Source: JAAELZ01 sp965223465 (GTDB lineage Bacteria > Pseudomonadota > Gammaproteobacteria > Arenicellales > Poriferihabitantaceae). Taken from it: DNA of 64,000 nucleotides. Within the stretch, counting starts at the first letter, position 1; the number at the start of each line of letters is the position of its first letter. This document shows positions 34,104 to 43,358 of this stretch, piece by piece. The translations under genes and the position numbers were made by a program. The DNA is taken from NCBI GenBank assembly GCA_965223465.1, contig OZ245025.1, positions 806,001 to 870,000 on the forward strand. The letters are read 5' to 3'. The notes beneath the pieces were generated by a model, which worked only from the letters and a program-made list of their open reading frames with translations, was not told where the DNA came from and made no database searches.

Positions 34104-34817
34104 TCAACGCTTCTTCCGAGCACATAAGACCACGGGCGAACCAAGCACATTACTTATTCTTACTTTTTTTAGTATCGCCTCAACCGTTCTAATGATGCTA
34201 TTAGATTTCAACATTCGATGAACCACCAAAGGAAAGAAGAACTGCCCCTTTCGACTTACCGTTTCAAATCCATGTTTGCGTATAGTGTCTTTGAGTTCTC
34301 TATCCCAAAACAGGCGAAATGAGCGGGTATCGCCCTCGTATTTCTTCTTAACCCTAAACAACAAAGGTGCAATTGCATTGAGGCTGAGCTTGCTGGGATA
34401 TTCCACTATAATCACCTCTTTTGATACTCTGCACATCTCGGCGAGCAATGTTTCCCAGCGATCCAAGTGAGTTACTAGACGAATAGCTATGACCACGTCA
34501 AAAGAAGTATCCTCAAAGGGCAGCTCGACCACATTTCCCGAAACGTAGTTTATGTCAAACGGCGCTAATTGCTCGACAGTTGCCCCTTCGCTACCGTAGA
34601 TCGTCGCGCGTAAGCCACGTTCTGCGTAAATACTCGCTAATTGGGCATGCCCGCCTCCAACTTCCAAGATGCTGATATCGGACTTAACTGGAATACACTC
34701 CGCCACGCGCTCTTTTTGTTCGGCCAATAGATATTCACCCCATTGCCCTGAGAAGCGCTTGGCGTAGACCAATGAAGCGGTTTCTATATCCGGGGATTCT
34801 ATAATTTTATCCATCAT
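34104..34817 (-). CDS. Class I SAM-dependent methyltransferase
   Basis: 237 residues. The SAM-binding glycine loop ISILEVGGGHAQLASIYAER is near residues 48-67, an acidic residue follows in YGSEGATVE, and SFDVVIAIRLVTHLDRWE near 108 is motif II/III, fitting the UbiE/methyltransf_11 group. Substrate unknown. It lies 23 bases downstream of an epimerase/dehydratase gene on the same strand, so both may modify a common small molecule or sugar. Confidence 0.78.
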   Translation of the reverse strand: MMDKIIESPDIETASLVYAKRFSGQWGEYLLAEQKERVAECIPVKSDISILEVGGGHAQLASIYAERGLRATIYGSEGATVEQLAPFDINYVSGNVVELPFEDTSFDVVIAIRLVTHLDRWETLLAEMCRVSKEVIIVEYPSKLSLNAIAPLLFRVKKKYEGDTRSFRLFWDRELKDTIRKHGFETVSRKGQFFFPLVVHRMLKSNSIIRTVEAILKKVRISNVLGSPVVLCARKKR

Positions 34818-34840
34818 GTTTAGTGTATTACAGAATATAT

Positions 34841-35824
34841 TTATAGTAAATTATTGTTTTTAAACCATTCATACGTTTGTCTTAAACCCTGCTCAGTCGT
34901 ATATTGACACTTAAATCCAAGCAGCTTTTCGGCTTTACTGGTATCAAACTCACGATTATTGGCGAAAAAATCTACCCGTCGTCGATAAATTGGTGGCTCA
35001 ATACCCAAGGGAATACACAGTTTTTCGGTGATACTGCCTAAAACTTGAAAGGGCTTAATGGGTAGTTTTAGTATTTTATGCGAAGACTTGCCCATTATTT
35101 TGCTGATGATGACGAGTAACTCAGTGACCGAATAAACTTCGGAAGAACCAATAATAAAGGACTCGCCAAGCGCTTCTTCTTTTTCTGCGGCTAAGATAAA
35201 CCCATCCGCCAGATCTTCTCCGTGCACCATATGGTATTTTATTTTACCGTTACCTAGCAGTAACATGGGGTTTCTGGCTGCCAGTTTAAAAAGTTTCAGC
35301 AAGCGCAGATCACCTGGACCATAGATTGCACAAGGCCGTATAACCGAGACGCCCAAACCTTTATCTTGATAATATTTAAGCGCTAAATGCTCGCCTTCTA
35401 ATTTAGTTTGCTGGTAAATATCGCCCGGCTTAAAGCGATATTCTTCATTGGCGGGTGGATTTTCTATATTGCCGTGAATACCGATAGTACTAGTATGGAC
35501 AAACCGCTTAACCCCATTTTCAATTGCAGCTTTCAGCAAGTAGCCGGTAGCGGTCACGTGCACCTCCTGGTAAACACTATCCGCAACGCCGGCGGTTCTA
35601 TAACAAGCCGCCAGATGAAATATTTTATTGACACCTTTCACCGCTCGTTGTACCAGCTTTAGATCGCAAATATCGCCTTCCAATATGTCCACTGGTGTAC
35701 CTGATTTGAGCTTCAAACGGTTTTTATCCCGTACGATAACGCGTACATTTGCGCCTTTTTCGACTAGTTTCTCAACCAGCCTACCGCCCACAAACCCTGT
35801 CGCGCCTGTTACTAAAGCTAACAT
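34841..35824 (-). CDS. NAD-dependent epimerase/dehydratase (extended SDR)
   Basis: 327 residues from ATG 35824 (MLALVTGATGFVGG); the frame also allows TTG 35830. The NAD-binding GATGFVGG motif, LEGDICDL, LAACYRTAG, the serine-containing TSTIGIHG and the YQQTK (YxxxK) catalytic pair near residue 137 are all present. Related to sugar epimerases, dihydroflavonol-reductase-like and HpnA-like enzymes; the substrate cannot be assigned. Paired with the methyltransferase downstream. Confidence 0.85.
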   Translation of the reverse strand: MLALVTGATGFVGGRLVEKLVEKGANVRVIVRDKNRLKLKSGTPVDILEGDICDLKLVQRAVKGVNKIFHLAACYRTAGVADSVYQEVHVTATGYLLKAAIENGVKRFVHTSTIGIHGNIENPPANEEYRFKPGDIYQQTKLEGEHLALKYYQDKGLGVSVIRPCAIYGPGDLRLLKLFKLAARNPMLLLGNGKIKYHMVHGEDLADGFILAAEKEEALGESFIIGSSEVYSVTELLVIISKIMGKSSHKILKLPIKPFQVLGSITEKLCIPLGIEPPIYRRRVDFFANNREFDTSKAEKLLGFKCQYTTEQGLRQTYEWFKNNNLL

Positions 35825-36016
35825 TGGCAATAATTTAATTTTTGCGAAGAGGTCATCCCGTTTGCGCCATACTACTATATGATTATTCAGGAAAATTTGC
35901 GGACAGAGTCTAGCGGGTTCACCCGCTCAAGTGAAGCGCGCTCTGCTATTTAGCACCATCTAATAATCAAATTGGACCACTACCCGGGGAAGGCCTACTG
36001 TCTTACACATAGCGAT

Positions 36017-37459
36017 CTATTTCGCCTTACAACTCCAGCTAGAAGTCCCATCCGGTTTATCTTCAATGCGAATACCGAGCGCGTTTAACTGGTCGCGAAT
36101 TTGATCTGCTCGATCCCAGTCTTTTTGTTGTTTTGCCCCGGCCCGTTGATCCAGGAGCTTCTGTATATTAGCACCGGTCAACTCGCCCACCACAATCGCT
36201 TCCTGGTCAGCGAAAGAAGCGCCTAGGAATTGTGCTGGTGATTGATAAGCAATACCTAGCGTTTTACAAATTGCATTAAAAGCCGCGACACTTGGTAAAT
36301 GATACTCATTTGTATCTAACTGGCGGTTGATCTCACGCACCAGTTCAAATAAGGCTGCCAGCGCCTCGGGCGTATTAAAATCATCACGCATGGCGGCTTG
36401 AAATTTGTCCAGCCAGGGTGCTGCGGGCTCAACTTTATCCACCACAATACCTGAATCCTCAATACGTTGCGCGACTTTATATATACGTTCAAGTGCGGTG
36501 CGTGCGTTTTCCAATGCCTGACCTGAGTAATTTAACGGGCTACGATAATGGCTACCAAGCATCATAAAGCGTATGATTTCCCCCATCCTTTTCGGTTGCC
36601 TATCCTGCGCGAGAATTTCCCTAATGGTGAAAAAGTTGCCCAGTGACTTGGACATTTTTTCATCATCGATCTGCACATAACCATTGTGCATCCAGTAATT
36701 TGCGAAAGTGCAGCCGGTGGCCGCTTCTGATTGCGCAATCTCGTTTTCATGATGCGGAAATTGCAGATCCATCCCACCTGCGTGAATATCAAAATTATTC
36801 GCAATGCAGCGAGTGGACATCGCAGAACATTCGATGTGCCATCCTGGTCTGCCTAGCCCCCAGGGAGAATTCCACGCAGGCTCGCCTGGTTTAGCTGATT
36901 TCCACAATACAAAATCCACCGGATCTTGTTTGGCATCATCTTGATCCACCCGTGCACCAATGCGTAGCTCATCAACATTTTTCCCAGAAAGCCTGCCGTA
37001 ATCCGGAAAATTTCTAACCCGATAGTAAACATCCCCATTCTCACCCTGATAGGTGTAGCCTTTGTCTTCCAGTTGTTTAATCATGGCGAGAATATCATCC
37101 ATATGCGCGGTCGCCCGCGGTTCGACAGAGGGGGGTAATACACCCAATATCGCAGCGTCTTCATGCATCGCCTGAATAAAGCGTTCGGTTAACGCGGTAT
37201 AATCTTCCTGGTTCTGGTTTGCCCGATCGATAATCTTGTCGTCAATGTCGGTAATATTGCGCACATAATTAACCTCATAGCCGATTGCACGCATAAATCG
37301 AACCATCATATCGAAAACCACCAATACGCGCGCATGTCCCAGGTGGCAAAAATCGTAGACCGTCATACCACAGACATACATGCCTATCTTCCCAGGTTCG
37401 ATGGGCGTAAACACTTCTTTCGTACGCGACAGGCTATTGTAGATATGCAGGCTAGACAT
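36017..37459 (-). CDS. cysS: Cysteinyl-tRNA synthetase
   Basis: Charges tRNA-Cys. 480 residues from ATG 37459; a frame extension to 37510 is not conserved. Zinc/cysteine-binding CGMTVYD near residue 28, the HIGH motif as HLGHAR near 37, ECSAMS and HHENEIAQSEAATG near 230, and the KMSKSLGNF signature near 266 are present. The C-terminal tRNA-binding part is complete. Divergent from lpxH. Confidence 0.96.
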   Translation of the reverse strand: MSSLHIYNSLSRTKEVFTPIEPGKIGMYVCGMTVYDFCHLGHARVLVVFDMMVRFMRAIGYEVNYVRNITDIDDKIIDRANQNQEDYTALTERFIQAMHEDAAILGVLPPSVEPRATAHMDDILAMIKQLEDKGYTYQGENGDVYYRVRNFPDYGRLSGKNVDELRIGARVDQDDAKQDPVDFVLWKSAKPGEPAWNSPWGLGRPGWHIECSAMSTRCIANNFDIHAGGMDLQFPHHENEIAQSEAATGCTFANYWMHNGYVQIDDEKMSKSLGNFFTIREILAQDRQPKRMGEIIRFMMLGSHYRSPLNYSGQALENARTALERIYKVAQRIEDSGIVVDKVEPAAPWLDKFQAAMRDDFNTPEALAALFELVREINRQLDTNEYHLPSVAAFNAICKTLGIAYQSPAQFLGASFADQEAIVVGELTGANIQKLLDQRAGAKQQKDWDRADQIRDQLNALGIRIEDKPDGTSSWSCKAK

Positions 37460-37531
37460 AGATTCAGTTAAACTTAGGTTTAATACAATTATTCGGGCGG
37501 AGTATATCAAACCACCCGCTAGATATATCTA

Positions 37532-38248
37532 ATGACCATCGCCTTTATTTCAGATTTGCACCTAAGTGCTGAGCGCCCTGCCTCGATCGGCTTGTTTACC
37601 GATTTCATGGAAAAATCTGGTTGTTTGCTGGAGTCGCTATACATACTGGGAGATTTATTCGATTACTGGATCGGCGACGATGCCAGCGAAGCACTCGGCT
37701 TTGGGCAGGTTGAAACCGCACTTAAGCAAACCACGGACAGCGGGACACAGGTGTATTTTATTGCTGGCAATCGAGATTTTCTGGTCGGCGACGCGTTTGC
37801 TGCGCGAACCGGGGTCGAAATACTACCGGATATGACGGTGCTTGAGCGTGATGGCAAACGAATTATGATCGCGCATGGGGATCAGTTCTGTATCGATGAT
37901 ACCGAGTATATGCGGGCGAGATCCCAGTTTCTTGATGCCACATGGCAACAACGATTTCTGGCTAAATCTGTCGACCAGCGAAAATCCATCGCGCTGCAAT
38001 TGCGCGAACAAAGCGAGCAAAGTAAGCGGGATAAACCAGAAGAAATTATGGACGTCAATCCAGATGAAATCAAACGTATATTAGAGACCTATCATCTAGA
38101 TATGATTATTCACGGACATACTCATCGACCTTATGTCCACGCGATAGCGCACAACGGCAATAACTATCGAAGATACGTACTGGGAGAATGGAAAAACGCG
38201 CGCAGTGTAATTTATGGCAACCAGGGAAAGTATTATTTAAAAAAGTAA
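37532..38248 (+). CDS. lpxH: UDP-2,3-diacylglucosamine diphosphatase LpxH
   Basis: Calcineurin-like phosphoesterase that makes lipid X in lipid A synthesis; peripheral inner-membrane. 238 residues. The metal motifs FISDLHLS, GDLFDYWIGDD, GNRDFLVG, AHGDQFCIDD and HGHTHRP occur in family order. ATG 37532. Convergent with purF, seven bases apart. Confidence 0.95.
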   Translation: MTIAFISDLHLSAERPASIGLFTDFMEKSGCLLESLYILGDLFDYWIGDDASEALGFGQVETALKQTTDSGTQVYFIAGNRDFLVGDAFAARTGVEILPDMTVLERDGKRIMIAHGDQFCIDDTEYMRARSQFLDATWQQRFLAKSVDQRKSIALQLREQSEQSKRDKPEEIMDVNPDEIKRILETYHLDMIIHGHTHRPYVHAIAHNGNNYRRYVLGEWKNARSVIYGNQGKYYLKK

Positions 38249-38254
38249 GCTGTT

Positions 38255-39787
38255 TTAAGCCGTTTTCTCTTGCATATTGTTTACCTCGGATAAATCTAAA
38301 TCACTATTACGCTTTACTTTTTTGGCGCCATCAGAACGCGTGGTTTCGATTAGCTTGAGGTAATCTGAGGTTACATCGCCAGTTAAATATTCGCCCGTAA
38401 AACAGGAGGTATCGAAATCGGTAATCTCGTTTTGTCCGTGTTGTACCGCCTCAATGAGTTGATCGATATCCTGGTACAAAATCCAGTCAGCCCCTATTTC
38501 CTCACCTATTTCCGGGATGCTTTTACCGTGCGCGACAAATTCCTTGGAAGTGGGCATATCGATACCATACACATTGGGATAACGTACGGGTGGTGCGGCG
38601 GAAGCAAAATAAACTTTTTTGGCGCCCGCTGCGCGTGCCAATTCTATTATTTTACTTGAAGTGGTTCCGCGTACGATTGAATCATCCACCAACAATACAA
38701 TTTTATCTTTAAACTCACTGGGCATCGCATTGAGTTTTTGGCGTACTGATTTCTTACGCTCCCCCTGCCCTGGCATAATAAAAGTACGCCCTATATAGCG
38801 ATTTTTAATAAAGCCTTCGCGATACTCTACTTGTAAATGCTTGGCCAGTTGTTGTGCCGCTGGGCGTGAGGTATCCGGTACTGGAATCACCACATCGATA
38901 TCGTGATCCGGCCAAATACGTAATAGTTTTTCACCCAAAATGTCGCCCATTCTCAAGCGCGTTTGGTAAACCTCAATGCCGTCAATCACCGAATCCGGTC
39001 GCGCCAGGTAAACGTATTCGAATATACACGGATGGGGTTTGGGGTTTTCCGCGCAAATTTTACGGTGCACCGTTCCATCCATTTCAACATAAATGGCTTC
39101 ACCCGGTTTCACATCACCGACCAACTCAAAATCGAGCACATCAAAAGCGATACTCTCCGAAGAGAACATATGCGCCATACCATGTTCTCGCTTACGGGTT
39201 CCATAGACCAACGGCCGAATCCCGTTTGGGTCACGAAACGCCAAAATGCCGTTGCCGACGATCATGGCAACAATGGCGTAGCCCCCACTACAGCGCTTGA
39301 ATACCCCGGAAACGGCTTCAAACACGTTCTCTGGTTTAGCAGACAGACTGCAACGAGCCAACGATTCTCTTAATTCATGGGCAAAAATATTCAGTACGAT
39401 TTCTGAATCTGATTGGGTGTTCAGATGACGCAAATCCTGCCTAAACAGTTCATCACGCAGCTGATCGGCGTTAACCGTATTACCGTTGTGGGCAACGGCG
39501 ATGCCAAATGGGGAATTGACATAAAACGGCTGCGCTTCGGTACGCGAATCGCTTCCAGCGGTGGGATAACGAACATGACCGATGCCCATATTTCCTTTGA
39601 GCTGCAACATATGACGCGTATGAAACACATCGCGCACCAGGCCATTATCCTTTCGCAGGTAAACCTTGTTATCAAAGGAGGTCATAATACCAGCCGCATC
39701 TTGACCGCGGTGCTGAATAACTGTCAAAGCATCATATATCGACTGGTTAACCGGCTGGGTATCAACTAATCCGAGTATGCCACACAT
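38255..39787 (-). CDS. purF: Amidophosphoribosyltransferase
   Basis: First committed step of purine synthesis: PRPP plus glutamine to phosphoribosylamine. 510 residues. The N-terminal nucleophile cysteine is residue 2 (MCGILGLV), glutaminase residues follow in RYPTAGSD and NTQSDSE, and the PRPP loop VLLVDDSIVRGTTS is near residue 367. ATG 39787. Downstream of cvpA by 30 bases; no PurR-type box was found. Confidence 0.96.
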   Translation of the reverse strand: MCGILGLVDTQPVNQSIYDALTVIQHRGQDAAGIMTSFDNKVYLRKDNGLVRDVFHTRHMLQLKGNMGIGHVRYPTAGSDSRTEAQPFYVNSPFGIAVAHNGNTVNADQLRDELFRQDLRHLNTQSDSEIVLNIFAHELRESLARCSLSAKPENVFEAVSGVFKRCSGGYAIVAMIVGNGILAFRDPNGIRPLVYGTRKREHGMAHMFSSESIAFDVLDFELVGDVKPGEAIYVEMDGTVHRKICAENPKPHPCIFEYVYLARPDSVIDGIEVYQTRLRMGDILGEKLLRIWPDHDIDVVIPVPDTSRPAAQQLAKHLQVEYREGFIKNRYIGRTFIMPGQGERKKSVRQKLNAMPSEFKDKIVLLVDDSIVRGTTSSKIIELARAAGAKKVYFASAAPPVRYPNVYGIDMPTSKEFVAHGKSIPEIGEEIGADWILYQDIDQLIEAVQHGQNEITDFDTSCFTGEYLTGDVTSDYLKLIETTRSDGAKKVKRNSDLDLSEVNNMQEKTA

Positions 39788-39817
39788 GGGTTTGCGCCTA
39801 AGGTTGGGGCATAATGC

Positions 39818-40312
39818 TTATGCCTCTATTCTTTTAATAAAATCATCCGGTAGAAACGATTTAAGCCATTCTACCAGCGGTTCGAAATACGGCAGCATTT
39901 GAGAATCTGTCCACCATTCCATTTTATCCATTCCAATAAATCTGCCCACAATAATAAGCACGGCTATAATTACCACCGCACGGAGCACACCAAATACACT
40001 GCCCAATGAGCGATCAATCCCAGTCATACCGGTTGAGGCAAACAGCTGGCTGATGATATAGCTGATCACGGACAAGGTGATGAGGGCAATTAAAAAAACA
40101 GCAACATAAGCAACCGCTAGATCTAGGGGTTCCTGGCTAATATAAGGTTTGATAAACACCTTCGCCTGCTCCCCATAGCGCCACGCTATAAGTCCCGCCA
40201 GCACCCAGGCACCCAAGGATAATATCTCTTTTACAAAACCGCGATAGATACCAATCAGGATTGATATTGCAATAAAGATAATTAAAACAATATCTAATAT
40301 TTGCACGCTCAT
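39818..40312 (-). CDS. cvpA: CvpA family membrane protein
   Basis: 164 residues with four predicted membrane helices, the second preceded by GIYRGFVKEILSLGAWVLA, the CvpA signature. Required for colicin V production in E. coli; general role in envelope homeostasis. It is directly upstream of purF, the conserved order. Confidence 0.92.
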   Translation of the reverse strand: MSVQILDIVLIIFIAISILIGIYRGFVKEILSLGAWVLAGLIAWRYGEQAKVFIKPYISQEPLDLAVAYVAVFLIALITLSVISYIISQLFASTGMTGIDRSLGSVFGVLRAVVIIAVLIIVGRFIGMDKMEWWTDSQMLPYFEPLVEWLKSFLPDDFIKRIEA

Positions 40313-40392
40313 GCTGGGTTCCTCATATCGCTTTTGTCGAATTTATATGTTTTTGCGGGTAGAAATTATCGAAAATTAATAGACCATGCGTA

Positions 40393-41133
40393 CTAGGAGC
40401 GAAATGGAAACTCCGCTACGTAGCCCCCGTTACCGGTTTGTTGTTCTATTTTCTTGGATAAGGCCTGCGCTTCTGCTTTATTTTTAAACGGGCCAATCCA
40501 AACACGTGTCGCCGTACCAAAACTGGTTCGCGCCTCGCTGAGCTTGGGTTTATGCCCATTGCTACGCAGCACTTTCGCAATGGATTCAGCATTTTCAGAC
40601 TTTGAAAAGATACCCGCTTGTACCACCCAACCTGATGTGGCCTGCTGGGTTGTGGGCGCTTTTTTTTCGGGAATCTTCTGGGGCTCTACTGCTTTAGGGG
40701 GGGGCTTTTTCACCGCGACTTTTTCAACGTCTTCGACTTTCTCGGGCACAGGTGGCTTTTTCACCACGGGCTCAGGTTTGGGCTGTAGCTTGGGTGGCGC
40801 ATTTACTTTTTCAACGGGAGCAGGCACCGGCTCCTCTTGCATAAAAGGAGGGGGTTCAATGGGTTGCTGTAGTTGATCGAATTTCTTTAGTACGAGCCCG
40901 CCCTCATTATCCTGCTGCTTAGGCGGTACCGCTTGATTCTCGATACTTTTGGGGTCGGGTAAGGGCTGGATTTTCGACTGGAATCCGTTGATATTGTCAG
41001 GCTCAGGTAAAGGCTGCGGCGCTTGTTTGGGTTCGCCTAGAAATAATGGGATCAGCAACACCGCCAAAACCACCAACAAGGCAGCGCCCAGCAAGCGGTT
41101 TTTAAGCTGCGTGTTGGTAAGAGGTTCGGCCAA
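40393..41133 (-). CDS. SPOR-domain inner-membrane protein, DedD-like
   Basis: 246 residues: one N-terminal membrane helix (about 12-30), a long proline/lysine/valine-rich periplasmic linker (about 35-165) and a C-terminal SPOR domain (about 168-246, WVVQAGIFSKSENAESIAKV) that binds denuded septal peptidoglycan. The layout and position between folC and cvpA match DedD, a cell-division protein. The frame starts with TTG 41133 and no strong ribosome site is visible. Confidence 0.85.
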   Translation of the reverse strand: MAEPLTNTQLKNRLLGAALLVVLAVLLIPLFLGEPKQAPQPLPEPDNINGFQSKIQPLPDPKSIENQAVPPKQQDNEGGLVLKKFDQLQQPIEPPPFMQEEPVPAPVEKVNAPPKLQPKPEPVVKKPPVPEKVEDVEKVAVKKPPPKAVEPQKIPEKKAPTTQQATSGWVVQAGIFSKSENAESIAKVLRSNGHKPKLSEARTSFGTATRVWIGPFKNKAEAQALSKKIEQQTGNGGYVAEFPFRS

Positions 41134-41150
41134 AGCTAGAAAATACGCTG

Positions 41151-42425
41151 TTAAATATCAATGGCTGGGATTATAGCACCGACAAGGTGAAACGACCCAA
41201 ATATTACAATTATGTCATCTTTATTTGTCCGCTGCATTGCTTGGGTAAACGCAGCCATTGGTGTAGCAAATAATTGGTATTCAGCCGTCATTTTTTCTTC
41301 TGCAGTGAACAATTTATCTCCAAGGGATTTCGCACTTTGTCCCCTGTCCCCTTCTAGTGTGGCTAGATACCAATGATCAACCCTTACTTTCAGTGCCTGC
41401 AATGAAGCTTGGTAGTTTTTATCGCTCAAAGTGCCAAAGACCGCGTGTATACGGCCTGTTATTGATAAGCCATCCATAAACTGGGACAAGGCAGCTATCG
41501 ACTCTTTATTATGCGAAACGTCCAGTAAAATCGTGGGCTGCCCTTCGATTAGTTGTAATCTTGCGTTCAGCGACTGTGAATTTAGCCCGTTGCGAAGCCG
41601 TTTGCGACGCACTGGTAATATGTCACTTAACATGGCCACGGCAGCAATTACACCGGCTGTATTGTGTTGCTGGTGCGCTAATCGAGCTTTAAACTTAAAG
41701 CTATCGTATCCCTCGAGCTGCGCATGATTGGAGCTGAAAATTGCTTGCTTATCTGTCGAGCTTTGCACGCGATAATCCAATCCCGCCTGCACCATACTAG
41801 CCTCCTTTTCAGTGGCTATTTGGCGAACGCTTGCAGGGCACTTTGGATCGGCGAGCACCGCCATCCCCTGGTTTTTAATGATGCCTGCTTTTTCAGCACC
41901 AATTTGCTCACGATCATCACCCAGCCAAGCTGCATGATCAACCCCAATAGCGGTTATTAACGCCAAATTATTATTCACAATATTGACTGCATCCAGGCGC
42001 CCTCCCATACCGACTTCCAACAAAATAACCTCAGGATCATTTTTACAGAAAATATGCAGTGCCAGCAGCGTATTGAATTCGAAAAAAGTTAATCTGACAT
42101 TGCCCCGAAGCTGCTCTATCCGCTCGAAGGCCTCGATTAAAACTTCGTTAGTAGCGCTTTGATTATTCAGGCATATGCGTTCGTTAAAATGCACCAGATG
42201 AGGTGAAGTAAAAGCAGCCGTTCGATACCCCGCGTGACGATATATCGATTCCAGCATAGAGACGCTGCTGCCTTTACCATTGGTACCCGCCACCGCGATC
42301 ACCGGTGGCAAAGATTCGGGTTTAAATTTTTCCCATACCGCGGCGGCTCGCTCCAGACTTAAATCAATGGTTCGCGGGTGTAAGGTCTGGATATAGTCAA
42401 CCCATTGGGCAAGTGAACGGGACAT
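41151..42425 (-). CDS. folC: Dihydrofolate synthase/folylpolyglutamate synthase
   Basis: Adds glutamate to dihydropteroate and folates. 424 residues, Mur-ligase fold. The P-loop GTNGKGSSVSMLESI near residue 46, TSPHLVHFNERI near 74 and GMGGRLDAVNIV near 140 identify the family; the C-terminal domain retains LLDVSHNKESI. ATG 42425. Between accD and the SPOR gene, the standard accD-folC-dedD-cvpA-purF order. Confidence 0.95.
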   Translation of the reverse strand: MSRSLAQWVDYIQTLHPRTIDLSLERAAAVWEKFKPESLPPVIAVAGTNGKGSSVSMLESIYRHAGYRTAAFTSPHLVHFNERICLNNQSATNEVLIEAFERIEQLRGNVRLTFFEFNTLLALHIFCKNDPEVILLEVGMGGRLDAVNIVNNNLALITAIGVDHAAWLGDDREQIGAEKAGIIKNQGMAVLADPKCPASVRQIATEKEASMVQAGLDYRVQSSTDKQAIFSSNHAQLEGYDSFKFKARLAHQQHNTAGVIAAVAMLSDILPVRRKRLRNGLNSQSLNARLQLIEGQPTILLDVSHNKESIAALSQFMDGLSITGRIHAVFGTLSDKNYQASLQALKVRVDHWYLATLEGDRGQSAKSLGDKLFTAEEKMTAEYQLFATPMAAFTQAMQRTNKDDIIVIFGSFHLVGAIIPAIDI

Positions 42426-42445
42426 GCGAACGGGTTTGTTGCAGG

Positions 42446-43318
42446 CTACGCGTTCGCAGTTGCGCGCTGATCGAAATATAGCGTACTCAGCAGTTGATAA
42501 ATACTTTCAGAAAGCTGGCCTCGGGGTACAATCATATCAATCGAGCCATGTTCAAGTAAAAATTCAGCCCGTTGGAACCCTTTGGGTAGTTTTTCACGCA
42601 CGGTCTGCTCTATCACGCGTTGTCCTGCGAAGCCTACTAGGGCGTTCGGTTCGGCAATAATCACGTCTCCCAGCATCGCAAAACTCGCGGATACCCCTCC
42701 CATGGTAGGATCAGTCAACACTGAAACATAAGGGATAGAAGCCCGCTTAAGGCGTTTCAACGCTGCAACGGTTTTACTCAGCTGCATGAGAGAAAATAAG
42801 CCTTCTTGCATCCGCGCTCCACCGCTGGCAGAAAAACAGATAAAGGGTAGCTCTTCTTTAAGCGCGGTTTCCACCGCTCGCACAAAACGCTCGCCCACCA
42901 CAGCGCCCATCGAGCCACCCATGAAATTAAAATCAAATGCTGCCACGACCACGGGTTGATCCACCAGTAAACCCTTAGCAACCACCAGCGCCTCACTTGC
43001 ACTGCTATTTTTGCGCGCTTCGTTCAGTCTATCCCTATATTTTTTTAAATCACGAAATTTGAGCGCATCATCGGTACCCACCTCTTCCCCAATTAACTCA
43101 AAGTCCTCGTGGCCAAAAAATGAGTTAAAGCGCTTCATTCCTCCAATACGATGGTGATGACCGCATTTTGGGCATACTTCAAAACTGCTGACCAGCTCCG
43201 CAGCATATAAAATGGCCTGACATCCCTCACACTTTCTCCACAACCCTTTCGGAACGCCCGTCTCTTTATCGCGACCTTTCTTGATTTTGGGTGGAATAAT
43301 TCTATCAAGCCAATTCAT
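42446..43318 (-). CDS. accD: Acetyl-CoA carboxylase carboxyltransferase subunit beta
   Basis: Transfers CO2 from biotin-BCCP to acetyl-CoA, with AccA. 290 residues. The N-terminal zinc ribbon has CEGC and CPKC, and the crotonase-like core contains ASGGARMQEGLFSLMQ near residue 168 and DPTMGGVSASFAMLGD near 207. ATG 43318. Start of the accD-folC group. Confidence 0.96.
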   Translation of the reverse strand: MNWLDRIIPPKIKKGRDKETGVPKGLWRKCEGCQAILYAAELVSSFEVCPKCGHHHRIGGMKRFNSFFGHEDFELIGEEVGTDDALKFRDLKKYRDRLNEARKNSSASEALVVAKGLLVDQPVVVAAFDFNFMGGSMGAVVGERFVRAVETALKEELPFICFSASGGARMQEGLFSLMQLSKTVAALKRLKRASIPYVSVLTDPTMGGVSASFAMLGDVIIAEPNALVGFAGQRVIEQTVREKLPKGFQRAEFLLEHGSIDMIVPRGQLSESIYQLLSTLYFDQRATANA

Positions 43319-43358
43319 AACTAACCCTGTAATAGTATGGCCGGGATTATACCCAATA

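Noticed and set aside
29859..35824. Hopanoid gene cluster (HpnA-like epimerase, HpnG-like nucleosidase)
   Set aside because: Similarity is only at family level, the genes are 4 kb apart, and no squalene-hopene cyclase or other hpn gene is present.
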